Notes: generated from the sequence alone by a model not told the origin. Positions 1 through 6,781 are shown, counted from the first letter of the stretch. The stretch: DNA of 9,034 bases from an uncultured Flavobacteriaceae bacterium (GCA_938018045.1 CALIIP010000033.1:1-9034), one strand, 5' to 3'. Numbers and translations are program-made.

Positions 1-168
1 TAATTTCTCTAAATCTGAAACTTTCCCTTTTGTTTTTGAAATGGTAACATTATCATTATAAAGTAGAATTCCAGCACTATCATAACCTCTGTATTCTAAT
101 CTTTGCAATCCTTTAATAACAATAGGATAAGCATCTCTATAGCCTATATACCCTGCAATTCCACACAT
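1..168 (-). CDS. glmS: Glutamine--fructose-6-phosphate aminotransferase, N-terminal part (cut by the window edge)
   Basis: GlmS makes glucosamine-6-phosphate from fructose-6-phosphate and glutamine in the cytoplasm, the first committed step toward UDP-GlcNAc for peptidoglycan and lipid A. Only the first 56 codons are present; the gene continues past the left edge. The protein begins MCGIAGYIG, so Cys2 becomes the N-terminal nucleophile of the class II glutamine amidotransferase domain once Met is removed, and RLEYRGYDSAG (about residues 23-33) is the family signature. The ATG is fixed by the need for Cys at position 2. It lies 15 nt downstream of the DUF4270 gene and is probably the third gene of that leftward operon. 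The 15-nt gap leaves no room for a glmS ribozyme. The identification is very secure; other class II amidotransferases lack the YRGYDSAG stretch. Confidence 0.96.
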   Translation of the reverse strand, partial: MCGIAGYIGYRDAYPIVIKGLQRLEYRGYDSAGILLYNDNVTISKTKGKVSDLEKL

Positions 169-183
169 ATTTTTGAAGTTTTT

Positions 184-1782
184 TTAGTTGAGTTCAGTAT
201 AAGTAATCTCAAGTTTTATTCTTTTATCTATATCTGATGATTGATTTCCGTGGATAACAACACCTTTTGGAGTCCAACTAAAATCTTTAATTTCTGTATC
301 TGTTATTCCTGCTGGAAAGTCAGATATATTATAAACTTTTACTGCCAATTGTGAAGGCTCAATAGGATCTGTTGATTTTAAAATATTAGAAACATAATCA
401 GTAATGTTAATAGTATATGACAAGGGCTTATCATCTTCATCAATTACTAATAATCCTCCAAACTCTGTTGGTCCTTCAGTAAACATGTCTGTTATCTGTT
501 CATTTTCTTCATAATTATAAACTAATAATTGCTCTGGAGCAATAGAAGTGTCAGAATTTTGATCTACATAAAAAGTTAAACTTGCTTCATTAATCAACCA
601 ATCATTATTTCTTAAGTCTTCGATATCATCAGAAGTAAATAAATCTATTATAGCAAATGATCCTGAAGCACCTTGAAGATATAATCTTTCATCTCCATTT
701 AATATGTTTGGATTATTAATTACTGATACTGCATTGGTCGGAGTTGTATAATCTCTTGTATATGTATTTGTTGTAATGCCACTAAAAACAAAAAGTGCTG
801 ATTGTTTTGTTCTAACAGGCCAATCGTCTTCATCAAAATCCCCATCTCCATTATAATCTGTTTCAGAAACAACAGTAACAGTTCCGTCTGTAGCTGTAGT
901 TGTAATAGTTTCGTCTGTTAAAATAGAATTTGTATAATATATCGTTACATCCGCGCCACCTAAATCTAAAGACATTATTGATGCTTTTGGGTCTGCACTT
1001 TCAGTAGCTTCAATATAGAGGCCGTTAAAAAATTCGACAAAAGTTGCAGTTGATTCAAGAATTGATGCGTTTGGTAAAAATCTAGTTGTAAAATAACTTT
1101 CGTTTAAAGGTAATTTAATTGATGGTAATGCATTTGCCAATTTAATGGTATCTACGTCATGTTGCATCGTGTTAAAATCAAGTATTACCTCTGGTCTTTG
1201 AACATATAAAACAGTATCATTTGCGTTTGGACTAAACAATTCTGAATACAATGGTGTAGAGTTGTAAGTGTAAATTTCATCTGTAAAATACTCCAATTCA
1301 TTTATGGGGTCTGCAGGGTCAAGAGTATTTAAATAGGCCGTTAGTTCATATACGTTTAAATTAAACTCTATGCTTTGATCTCCATAAACAGAATCCAATT
1401 CATATTGAGGTATTTCACCTGTAGAAGCTAAATTTGTTGCTTGATAAGGTATTGAAAGAATAACAGCGTCAATTGTTGGGTCTATTCCAAAATCAATTGT
1501 TCCAGAAGGTGCTAATTGTGTAACGATTGAGGCTTCTAATTTACCAAAATCATCATTTTTATAGACGCCTAATAAATACTGTCCTAATCCATTAGCACGA
1601 TTTTTTAATATGTTTTGATTGTATGCTTTTAATTCAGAATCGTACTTTTGAGTGTCAAAAATTCCGTTTTCAACAATATTGGTTCCTAAGTTTTCAATAT
1701 CTGATTCGCAAGATAAAATACTCAAAAAGAGTACAGAAAACAATGCGATTTGTTTTATGGTTTTTACAACTTTTGTTGTCAT
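184..1782 (-). CDS. DUF4270-type predicted outer-membrane/periplasmic lipoprotein
   Basis: This 532-residue protein starts with a basic stretch, a hydrophobic segment (about residues 11-23) and a lipobox ending L-S-Cys25, so it should be cut and lipidated at Cys25 by the lipoprotein pathway. The residues after Cys (E-S-D) are acidic and may favour outer-membrane or surface sorting, as in Bacteroidota. The mature part is acidic, rich in Thr, Asn, Asp and aromatic residues, looks beta-rich and has no further membrane segment. I assign it to DUF4270 from overall character, length and position beside the half glycogen synthase; the function is not known. Residues 309-320 read DYNGDGDFDEDD, matching the DxNxDGxxxxxD calcium loop of dockerins and EF-hands. 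Gaps to its operon neighbours are 18 nt upstream and 15 nt downstream. The lipoprotein call is strong, the family call good, and no role can be read from the sequence. Confidence 0.85.
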   Translation of the reverse strand: MTTKVVKTIKQIALFSVLFLSILSCESDIENLGTNIVENGIFDTQKYDSELKAYNQNILKNRANGLGQYLLGVYKNDDFGKLEASIVTQLAPSGTIDFGIDPTIDAVILSIPYQATNLASTGEIPQYELDSVYGDQSIEFNLNVYELTAYLNTLDPADPINELEYFTDEIYTYNSTPLYSELFSPNANDTVLYVQRPEVILDFNTMQHDVDTIKLANALPSIKLPLNESYFTTRFLPNASILESTATFVEFFNGLYIEATESADPKASIMSLDLGGADVTIYYTNSILTDETITTTATDGTVTVVSETDYNGDGDFDEDDWPVRTKQSALFVFSGITTNTYTRDYTTPTNAVSVINNPNILNGDERLYLQGASGSFAIIDLFTSDDIEDLRNNDWLINEASLTFYVDQNSDTSIAPEQLLVYNYEENEQITDMFTEGPTEFGGLLVIDEDDKPLSYTINITDYVSNILKSTDPIEPSQLAVKVYNISDFPAGITDTEIKDFSWTPKGVVIHGNQSSDIDKRIKLEITYTELN

Positions 1783-1800
1783 AATTAAAGGGTGATTTTT

Positions 1801-2607
1801 TTATTCTTGTAATACTTTTGTTTTATAGAAATCTAAATACGCATCTTTAAAATCATCTTCAGGATAAAAGTCCAACACTGGCTTATCTAATGATTTAGCG
1901 TAATCTATCAATTCACTGCTTATATCTTCACTTCCTGTGATGATGGCATCTGAATTTTCTATTGCAATTTTTAGAAGGTTATGATGATTTGGTTCATTAA
2001 TCGAATCGGTTTTTGAAACTTTATCAAAACCAACTTTATTAACTAATTCTTTATTTAACGTTCCACCAAAATCGTTATTGTATATTGATGTAACAATTTT
2101 ACTGTCTGCAAATAATGCGTCGTCTTTATAATATTCTTTTAAATATATTGGTAATAAAGCAGCCATCCAACCATGAACATGGATAATGTCTGGTGCCCAA
2201 TTTAATTTCTTTACTGTCTCAACAACACCTTTGGCAAAGAAAATCATGCGCTCATCATTATCATCAAATAATTTTCCTTCATCGTCACTAAAAGTTGCTT
2301 TTCTTTTAAAATACTCGTCATTATCAATAAAATAAACTTGCATTCTTTCTTTAGGTATCGAAGCGACTTTAATAATCAATGGCATATCCATATCATTGAT
2401 AATCATATTCATTCCAGACAATCTAATCACTTCGTGTAATTGGTGTCTTCTCTCATTAATCAATCCAAAACGAGGCATAAAAATCCTTGTTTGCCCTCCA
2501 ATTCCATGTACCATTCTTGCTGTTTCAAATGACATTCTTGCCATTTCTGTCTCTGGCAAATATGGAATTACTTCTGAAGAAACACATAACACTCTCTTAT
2601 CTTTCAT
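1801..2607 (-). CDS. Glycogen/starch-synthase-like protein, N-terminal GT5 domain only
   Basis: This 268-residue protein resembles the N-terminal Rossmann domain of GT5 glycogen/starch synthases. It has SSEVIPY near the start (10-16), MPRFG (44-48, compare LPRYG), a DNDERMIFFAKGVVE block (116-130) and PDIIHVHGW (139-147), which matches PDIIHxHDW of true synthases. Full enzymes are about 470-550 residues and carry a second domain that binds the sugar nucleotide; here the protein stops after a short C-terminal tail. The N-terminal KxGG motif is also missing: the segment after SSEVIPY reads LPETEMARMS. The stop is clean and no second-domain sequence follows, so this looks like a real short family and not a recent truncation. 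Glycogen synthesis by this protein alone is unlikely; a binding, scaffold or partner role with the co-transcribed lipoprotein is inference. It is the first gene of the leftward operon, with its own promoter facing panC. Confidence 0.85.
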   Translation of the reverse strand: MKDKRVLCVSSEVIPYLPETEMARMSFETARMVHGIGGQTRIFMPRFGLINERRHQLHEVIRLSGMNMIINDMDMPLIIKVASIPKERMQVYFIDNDEYFKRKATFSDDEGKLFDDNDERMIFFAKGVVETVKKLNWAPDIIHVHGWMAALLPIYLKEYYKDDALFADSKIVTSIYNNDFGGTLNKELVNKVGFDKVSKTDSINEPNHHNLLKIAIENSDAIITGSEDISSELIDYAKSLDKPVLDFYPEDDFKDAYLDFYKTKVLQE

Positions 2608-2651
2608 CTATATATTTTCATTGTTTTAGTAGTTAAAATAGACATCTATAT

Positions 2652-2677
2652 AATTTTGATTTTATAAATCTAAAATT
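2652..2677 (-). promoter_or_regulatory. AT-rich stem-loop in the 5' leader of the glycogen-synthase-like operon
   Basis: Positions 2652-2657 (AATTTT) pair with 2672-2677 (AAAATT), and 2658-2662 (GATTT) with 2666-2670 (AAATC). This gives an 11-bp stem with one bulged base at 2671 and a 3-nt loop. It lies about 35 nt into the predicted leftward transcript. All pairs but one are A-T, so chance is a fair alternative. It could protect the 5' end of the mRNA or affect translation, but nothing here shows that. Confidence 0.35.
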
Positions 2678-2719
2678 GAAACACAGACATTTCTTTCTTC
2701 TCCTAAATTAATTCAAGCG

Positions 2720-2727
2720 CAAAAATA
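2720..2727 (-). promoter_or_regulatory. Predicted -7 box of the leftward glycogen-synthase-like/DUF4270/glmS operon
   Basis: On the minus strand this reads TATTTTTG followed by CGC, matching the Bacteroidota -7 consensus TAnnTTTG. It would start transcription near 2713 and leave a leader of about 105 nt before the ATG at 2607. No TTG -33 box is found at the usual 17-23 nt spacing; the nearest TTTG (2753-2756 read on the minus strand) is 25 nt away. The position upstream of the first gene of a tight operon supports it. Confidence 0.55.
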
Positions 2728-2739
2728 CGAAAATTTATG

Positions 2740-2760
2740 CAGTTTTTAATAGCAAAACTG
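2740..2760. repeat. Inverted repeat between two divergent promoters
   Basis: CAGTTTT (2740-2746) and AAAACTG (2754-2760) are perfect 7-bp inverted arms around a 7-nt spacer. The element lies between the leftward -7 box (2720-2727) and the rightward -7 box (2761-2768), touching the latter. A dimeric regulator bound here could control both operons. The arms are short and AT-rich, so this is a candidate operator only. Confidence 0.35.
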
Positions 2761-2770
2761 TAAGTTTGCA
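2761..2770 (+). promoter_or_regulatory. Predicted -7 box of the panC operon
   Basis: The sequence TAAGTTTGCA fits TAnnTTTG with the GC that often follows. It predicts a start near 2775 and a leader of about 25 nt before the panC ATG. A -33 TTG is not present at ideal spacing; ATG at 2737-2739, 21 nt upstream, is the closest match. The preceding AAAACTG is also found before the -7 box at 7190. Confidence 0.6.
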
Positions 2771-2799
2771 AGCCTTTAACAGTAATTAACATAATTGTA

Positions 2800-3639
2800 A
2801 TGTTTGTTTTTAATGATATAAAAAATCTCCAACAACACTTATTGACTTTCAATAATGATAAAAGCATAGGTTTTGTGCCAACTATGGGCGCATTACACCA
2901 AGGGCATTTATCTTTAATTAAAAAAGCACAAGAGAAAAGTGACATTGTAGTTGTAAGTATTTTTGTCAATCCAACTCAATTTGACAAACCTGAAGATTTG
3001 GTGAAATATCCTCGAACTTTAGAAAATGATCTAAAATTATTAGAATCTGTTAATTGTAATGTTGTATTTGCTCCAACAGCTAAAGAAATTTATGGTGATA
3101 AAATAACGTCAAAATCTTTTACGTTTGATGGGTTAGAACATCAAATGGAAGGGAAATTTCGTGATGGCCATTTTGATGGAGTTGGGACAATTGTAAAGCG
3201 TTTGTTTGAAATTGTTAAGCCTACGAATGCTTATTTTGGCGAAAAAGACTTTCAACAATTACAAATTATTAAAAAGATGGTTGAAAATCATAGCATTCCA
3301 ATCAATATTGTAGGCTGTGAAATTTTTAGAGAAGAAGATGGGTTAGCGATGAGTTCAAGAAACACACGCTTAACAGACGAACATAGACTTGCAGCACCAT
3401 TTATCTACAAAACAATCAAAAAAGCAAGAAAGAAATTCAAAAAAAACGCTCCTGAAAAAGTAATAAGTTGGGTGAAAAAGAAGTTTAAAAAGCATCCATT
3501 ATTAAAATTAGAATATTTTGAAATTGCTGATGAAAAAACCCTTAAAACAATTAAAAAAAAGGATGATGATAAAAGATATCGTGCTTTTATTGCTGTTTTT
3601 GCAGGTGAAATTCGATTGATTGATAATATTAAATTATAA
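2800..3639 (+). CDS. panC: Pantothenate synthetase (pantoate--beta-alanine ligase)
   Basis: PanC joins pantoate and beta-alanine with ATP, via a pantoyl-adenylate, to form pantothenate, the precursor of CoA; it is cytoplasmic. The protein has the usual length (279 residues). PTMGALHQGH (27-36) carries the HxGH nucleotide-binding motif, FVNPTQF (55-61) is the pantoate site region, GKFRDGHFDGVGTIV (118-132) and FGEKDFQQ (146-153) are family blocks, and GLAMSSRN (181-188) is the KMSKS-like loop. A very lysine-rich stretch covers about residues 207-253. The ATG gives the standard start just before the first beta strand. It is the first gene of a rightward operon. The gene usually found next in related genomes, panD for the beta-alanine substrate, is not here, so beta-alanine must come from elsewhere. 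Confidence 0.97.
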   Translation: MFVFNDIKNLQQHLLTFNNDKSIGFVPTMGALHQGHLSLIKKAQEKSDIVVVSIFVNPTQFDKPEDLVKYPRTLENDLKLLESVNCNVVFAPTAKEIYGDKITSKSFTFDGLEHQMEGKFRDGHFDGVGTIVKRLFEIVKPTNAYFGEKDFQQLQIIKKMVENHSIPINIVGCEIFREEDGLAMSSRNTRLTDEHRLAAPFIYKTIKKARKKFKKNAPEKVISWVKKKFKKHPLLKLEYFEIADEKTLKTIKKKDDDKRYRAFIAVFAGEIRLIDNIKL

Positions 3640-3642
3640 AAG

Positions 3643-4611
3643 TTGAATAAAAAGACTAAGAAAATATTATTTGCCATTCTTCCAATTGCTTTGGGAGTAT
3701 TTCTAATATGGTTTTCTCTTTCAAAACTATCTCCTGATGATATTGAAACTATCAAAAACGCATTTAAAACAGCCAATTATAATTGGATTGCATTATCACT
3801 TCTTTGCGGAATATTAAGTCACGTTTCTAGAGCGTATCGCTGGCATTTTATGCTAGACCCTTTGGGTTATAAGCCTAAATTTCCAAATACAATTATGGCA
3901 GTTTTGGTTGCTTATATTGTAAACCTCGCCTTTCCTAGAGCAGGAGATGTAGCGCGTGCAACAACAATCACAAAATATGAAAATGTGCCTTTTGAAAAAG
4001 CCATAGGAACTATTGTTGCAGAACGTGTTGCTGATGTTGTAATGTTACTATTGGTAATTGCAATTGCATTGCTTGTTCAATTTGATTTTTTGATGGATTT
4101 TCTCTCAAAAAAACTTCCTCAAAAACCGCTAAATAGTATTATTATTGTTGGCCTTATTTTAGCTATACTTTTCCTTTTTGTTCGATTTATAAAAAAATCT
4201 GAAAATGCATTTTTGGTAAAAGTTAAAAACTTTATAAACGGATTAATGGAAGGTGTAAAATCAATATTGACAATGAAGAAAAAATGGGCGTTCGTTTTCC
4301 ATACATTCTTTATTTGGTTGATGTATATTTTGATGTTCTATTTTGCAGCATTCTCATTAGAAGAAACCGCTTTTCTTCCTTTAGGAGCTCTTCTAACAGG
4401 ATTTATAGTTGGTGCTTTAAGTATTGCTGCAACTAATGGAGGCTTGGGAACGTATCCTGTAGGCGTTCAACAAGTGTTAATTTTATATGGAATCTCATCT
4501 GTATCTGCACTGGCTTTTGGTTGGATTATGTGGACGGCACAAACATTAATGATTATTGTTTTTGGTGGATTGTCGTTTTTCTTGCTTCCAATATATAACA
4601 AAGAGAAATAA
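3643..4611 (+). CDS. YbhN/UPF0104-type integral membrane protein (lysylphosphatidylglycerol-synthase membrane-region family)
   Basis: This 322-residue inner-membrane protein has about seven to eight hydrophobic segments (roughly 8-26, 46-64, 83-97, 122-148, 163-182, 216-236, 242-262, 285-316). Conserved family blocks are SHVSRAYRW (59-67), NLAFPRAGDVARA (94-106) and NGGLGTYPVGVQQVL (265-279). The family resembles the flippase half of MprF; there is no synthase domain, so lipid transport is plausible but unproven. The start is TTG: an in-frame TAA (the panC stop) lies two codons upstream and the first in-frame ATG would be residue 70, removing the first two membrane segments. The resulting N terminus, MNKKTKKILFAILP, looks right for the family. 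The gene is in the same reading frame as panC, with only TAA-AAG between them, so translation is probably coupled. The radA start follows 17 nt after the stop. Confidence 0.88.
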   Translation: MNKKTKKILFAILPIALGVFLIWFSLSKLSPDDIETIKNAFKTANYNWIALSLLCGILSHVSRAYRWHFMLDPLGYKPKFPNTIMAVLVAYIVNLAFPRAGDVARATTITKYENVPFEKAIGTIVAERVADVVMLLLVIAIALLVQFDFLMDFLSKKLPQKPLNSIIIVGLILAILFLFVRFIKKSENAFLVKVKNFINGLMEGVKSILTMKKKWAFVFHTFFIWLMYILMFYFAAFSLEETAFLPLGALLTGFIVGALSIAATNGGLGTYPVGVQQVLILYGISSVSALAFGWIMWTAQTLMIIVFGGLSFFLLPIYNKEK

Positions 4612-4628
4612 TTCCGTTTCTTTGCGCT

Positions 4629-5987
4629 ATGGCTAAAACTAAAACAACCTTTTTTTGTCAAAATTGTGGCTCACAATATGCAAAGTGGATTGGAAAATGT
4701 ACTTCGTGTAACGAGTGGAATACGATTGTTGAAGAAGTAATTCAAAAAGAAGAAAAACGAACTTGGAAACAAACTTCATCAGTAAAAAAGACTTCAAAAG
4801 CCTTAAAAATTAGTGAAATAGAATTAAATGCTGAAGATCGAATCGCAACTAAAAACAATGAATTAGATCGTGTTCTTGGCGGCGGATTGGTAAAAGGATC
4901 CGTTTTACTTTTAGGTGGAGAACCTGGAATTGGAAAATCTACTTTGATCTTACAAGTTGCTTTGTCTATTGCTAAAAAAGTCTTGTATGTTTCTGGTGAA
5001 GAAAGTCAAAGTCAGATAAAAATGCGTGCAGAAAGACTTGCAAACAAAAATAATGATTGCCTTATTCTAACAGAAACTAAAACGCAAAATATCTTTAGAA
5101 ATATAGAAGAAATTCAGCCAGAAATTGTTGTGATAGATTCTATTCAAACCTTACATACCGATACTATTGATGCTTCTCCTGGAAGTATTTCGCAGATTAG
5201 AGAAACTACTGCTGAATTAATAAAATTTGCCAAAGAAACTTCAACTCCTGTTATTTTAATTGGTCATATTACAAAAGATGGTCACATTGCTGGACCAAAG
5301 ATTTTGGAACATATGGTTGATGTCGTTTTACAATTTGAAGGCGATAGAAATCATACATATAGAATCTTACGAACACAAAAAAATCGATTTGGGTCAACCT
5401 CTGAATTAGGGATTTACGAAATGCAAAGTGTGGGTTTACGAGAAGTAGAAAATCCATCAGAAATATTAATTTCGCAGAAAGATGAATCGTTAAGCGGAAC
5501 TGCAATTTCAGCAACTTTAGAAGGGATTAGACCTCTAATGATTGAAGTTCAGGCTTTGGTTAGCACAGCGGTTTACGGAACACCTCAGCGTTCTGCAACT
5601 GGTTATAACATCAAACGATTGAATATGTTATTGGCGGTTTTAGAGAAGCGCGCTGGATTTAGATTAGGTGCAAAAGACGTCTTTTTAAATATTACTGGAG
5701 GAATCAAAGTTGATGATCCTGCGATAGATTTGGCAGTAGTTGCAGCCATACTTTCTTCGAACGAAGATGAAGCAATTCCGCAAGAATTTTGTTTTGCTGC
5801 CGAAGTTGGTTTGGCAGGAGAAATTCGCCCTATAAATCGTGTCGATCAACGTATTTTGGAAGCTGAAAAACTTGGATTCAAAAAGATTTTTGTATCTAAA
5901 TTCAATAAATTTAGCAAGAAAAAAAGCGCTATTGATGTTGTTTTAGTTTCTAAAATTGAAGATGTTTTCTCAAACCTTTTTACATAA
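4629..5987 (+). CDS. radA: DNA repair protein RadA (DnaB-like helicase of recombination)
   Basis: RadA is a RecA-related hexameric ATPase that promotes branch migration with RecA during homologous recombination. The 452-residue protein has the full layout: an N-terminal C4 zinc finger (Cys10, Cys13, Cys24, Cys27), Walker A GGEPGIGKST (96-105), Walker B EIVVID (145-150), the RadA-specific KNRFG motif (251-255) and a C-terminal Lon-protease-like domain (about 300-452) that lacks protease function in this family. Length matches the usual 450-460. The ATG places the zinc finger at the expected distance from the N terminus. It lies 17 nt after the membrane protein gene, is the last gene of the rightward operon, and ends just before a hairpin terminator facing hemD. 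Confidence 0.97.
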   Translation: MAKTKTTFFCQNCGSQYAKWIGKCTSCNEWNTIVEEVIQKEEKRTWKQTSSVKKTSKALKISEIELNAEDRIATKNNELDRVLGGGLVKGSVLLLGGEPGIGKSTLILQVALSIAKKVLYVSGEESQSQIKMRAERLANKNNDCLILTETKTQNIFRNIEEIQPEIVVIDSIQTLHTDTIDASPGSISQIRETTAELIKFAKETSTPVILIGHITKDGHIAGPKILEHMVDVVLQFEGDRNHTYRILRTQKNRFGSTSELGIYEMQSVGLREVENPSEILISQKDESLSGTAISATLEGIRPLMIEVQALVSTAVYGTPQRSATGYNIKRLNMLLAVLEKRAGFRLGAKDVFLNITGGIKVDDPAIDLAVVAAILSSNEDEAIPQEFCFAAEVGLAGEIRPINRVDQRILEAEKLGFKKIFVSKFNKFSKKKSAIDVVLVSKIEDVFSNLFT

Positions 5988-5989
5988 AA

Positions 5990-6013
5990 AAACCGTCACT
6001 TACGCAACGGTTT
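5990..6013. terminator. Rho-independent terminator, strongest for hemD (minus) and shared with radA
   Basis: AAACCGT (5990-5996) pairs with ACGGTTT (6007-6013) around a 10-nt loop. Read on the minus strand the stem is followed by seven T, an ideal tract for ending the hemD transcript. On the plus strand it is followed by TTTATATTTA after radA, a weaker tract. It begins 3 nt after the radA stop, and the two genes converge here. Confidence 0.8.
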
Positions 6014-6015
6014 AT

Positions 6016-6033
6016 ATTTAGTTATAACTAAAT
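6016..6033 (+). terminator. 18-bp perfect palindrome followed by a T-rich tract, probable second terminator for radA
   Basis: ATTTAGTTATAACTAAAT is a perfect 18-bp palindrome just after the GC-containing hairpin. As RNA it can form a 7-bp stem with a TATA loop, and on the plus strand it is followed by TTTATTTTTTATT, so it could finish rightward transcripts that pass the first hairpin. The stem is almost all A-T, so it is weaker in isolation. A DNA-binding site is the alternative. Confidence 0.5.
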
Positions 6034-6034
6034 T

Positions 6035-6781
6035 TTATTTTTTATTCACACCAACGATATACTTTTCTAAAGCCATACTCATTGATGGTGTTTCTGGTGT
6101 TGGTACTTTAATATTACACTTTAAACCTGCATCTTCCGCAGCCTTTACAGTTGAGTTTCCAAATACTGCAATTCTTGTTTCATTTTGCTTAAATTGAGGG
6201 AAGTTCTTAAACAAAGAGTCAATTCCTGAAGGACTAAAGAATACTAAAATGTCGTAAAAAACATTTTCTAAATCTGACAAGTCACTTACAACTGTTTTAT
6301 AAAAAACTCCTTTTGTCCAATCAACTTGTAGTTCATTTAATTCTTGTGGAATTAGATCTTTTAATTTATCAGAACATGGCAATAAGAATTTTTCAGATTT
6401 ATGCTTTTTAATCAATTTGGTTAATTCTGGAAATGTTTTATTTCCAACATAAATTTTACGTTTTCTATAAACAACATATTTTTGTAAATAAAATGCAATG
6501 GCTTCAGACTCACAAAAATATTTTAATGCATCTGGAACAGTAAATCGCATTTCATCTGCAATTCTAAAAAAGTGATCTACAGCATTTCTACTTGTAAAAA
6601 TAACTGCCGTAAAACTACTTAAATCAATCTTTTGTACTCTAATTTCTTTAGAAGATGCTCCCTCTACATGAATAAAAGATCTAAAGTCAATTTTTACTTT
6701 TTGTTTGTTTGCTAATTCAAAGTATGGTGAACTTTCTGATTTGGGGCTTGGTTGAGACACCAAAATTGTTTTCACTTTCAT
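6035..6781 (-). CDS. hemD: Uroporphyrinogen-III synthase
   Basis: HemD closes hydroxymethylbilane with inversion of ring D to give uroporphyrinogen III, the branch point to heme and other tetrapyrroles; it is cytoplasmic. The 248-residue length fits. The family diverges strongly in sequence, but the typical two-domain blocks are visible: the start MKVKTILVSQPSP, FTSRNAVDHFF (62-72), FFSPSGIDSLF (181-191), AVFGNSTVKAAEDAGL (205-220) and PTPETPSMSMALEKY (227-241). An in-frame TGA lies upstream with no ATG between, so the ATG at 6781 is the best start. It converges on radA and has its own promoter about 110 nt upstream, with a long hairpin in the leader. No partner gene is co-transcribed in the window. 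Confidence 0.9.
   Translation of the reverse strand: MKVKTILVSQPSPKSESSPYFELANKQKVKIDFRSFIHVEGASSKEIRVQKIDLSSFTAVIFTSRNAVDHFFRIADEMRFTVPDALKYFCESEAIAFYLQKYVVYRKRKIYVGNKTFPELTKLIKKHKSEKFLLPCSDKLKDLIPQELNELQVDWTKGVFYKTVVSDLSDLENVFYDILVFFSPSGIDSLFKNFPQFKQNETRIAVFGNSTVKAAEDAGLKCNIKVPTPETPSMSMALEKYIVGVNKK

Noticed and set aside
169..183. Possible glmS ribozyme upstream of glmS
   Set aside because: Only 15 nt separate the upstream stop from the glmS ATG, far too little for the ribozyme.
2396..2629. Plus-strand open frame opposite the glycogen-synthase-like gene
   Set aside because: It is antisense to a well-supported coding region, and its translation matches no family I know and has a composition expected of a reverse frame.
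3405..3776. Minus-strand open frame across the panC end and the membrane-protein start
   Set aside because: It lies opposite two real genes; its hydrophobic Phe-rich translation comes from reading A-rich lysine codons in reverse.
4617..4624. TTTCTTTG just before radA, resembling a -7 box
   Set aside because: The essential TA is TT, and it would require an almost leaderless or internal start; radA is better explained as the last gene of the panC operon.
5269..5514. Minus-strand open frame inside radA
   Set aside because: It overlaps a conserved RadA region, has no promoter or recognisable domain, and is best explained as chance.
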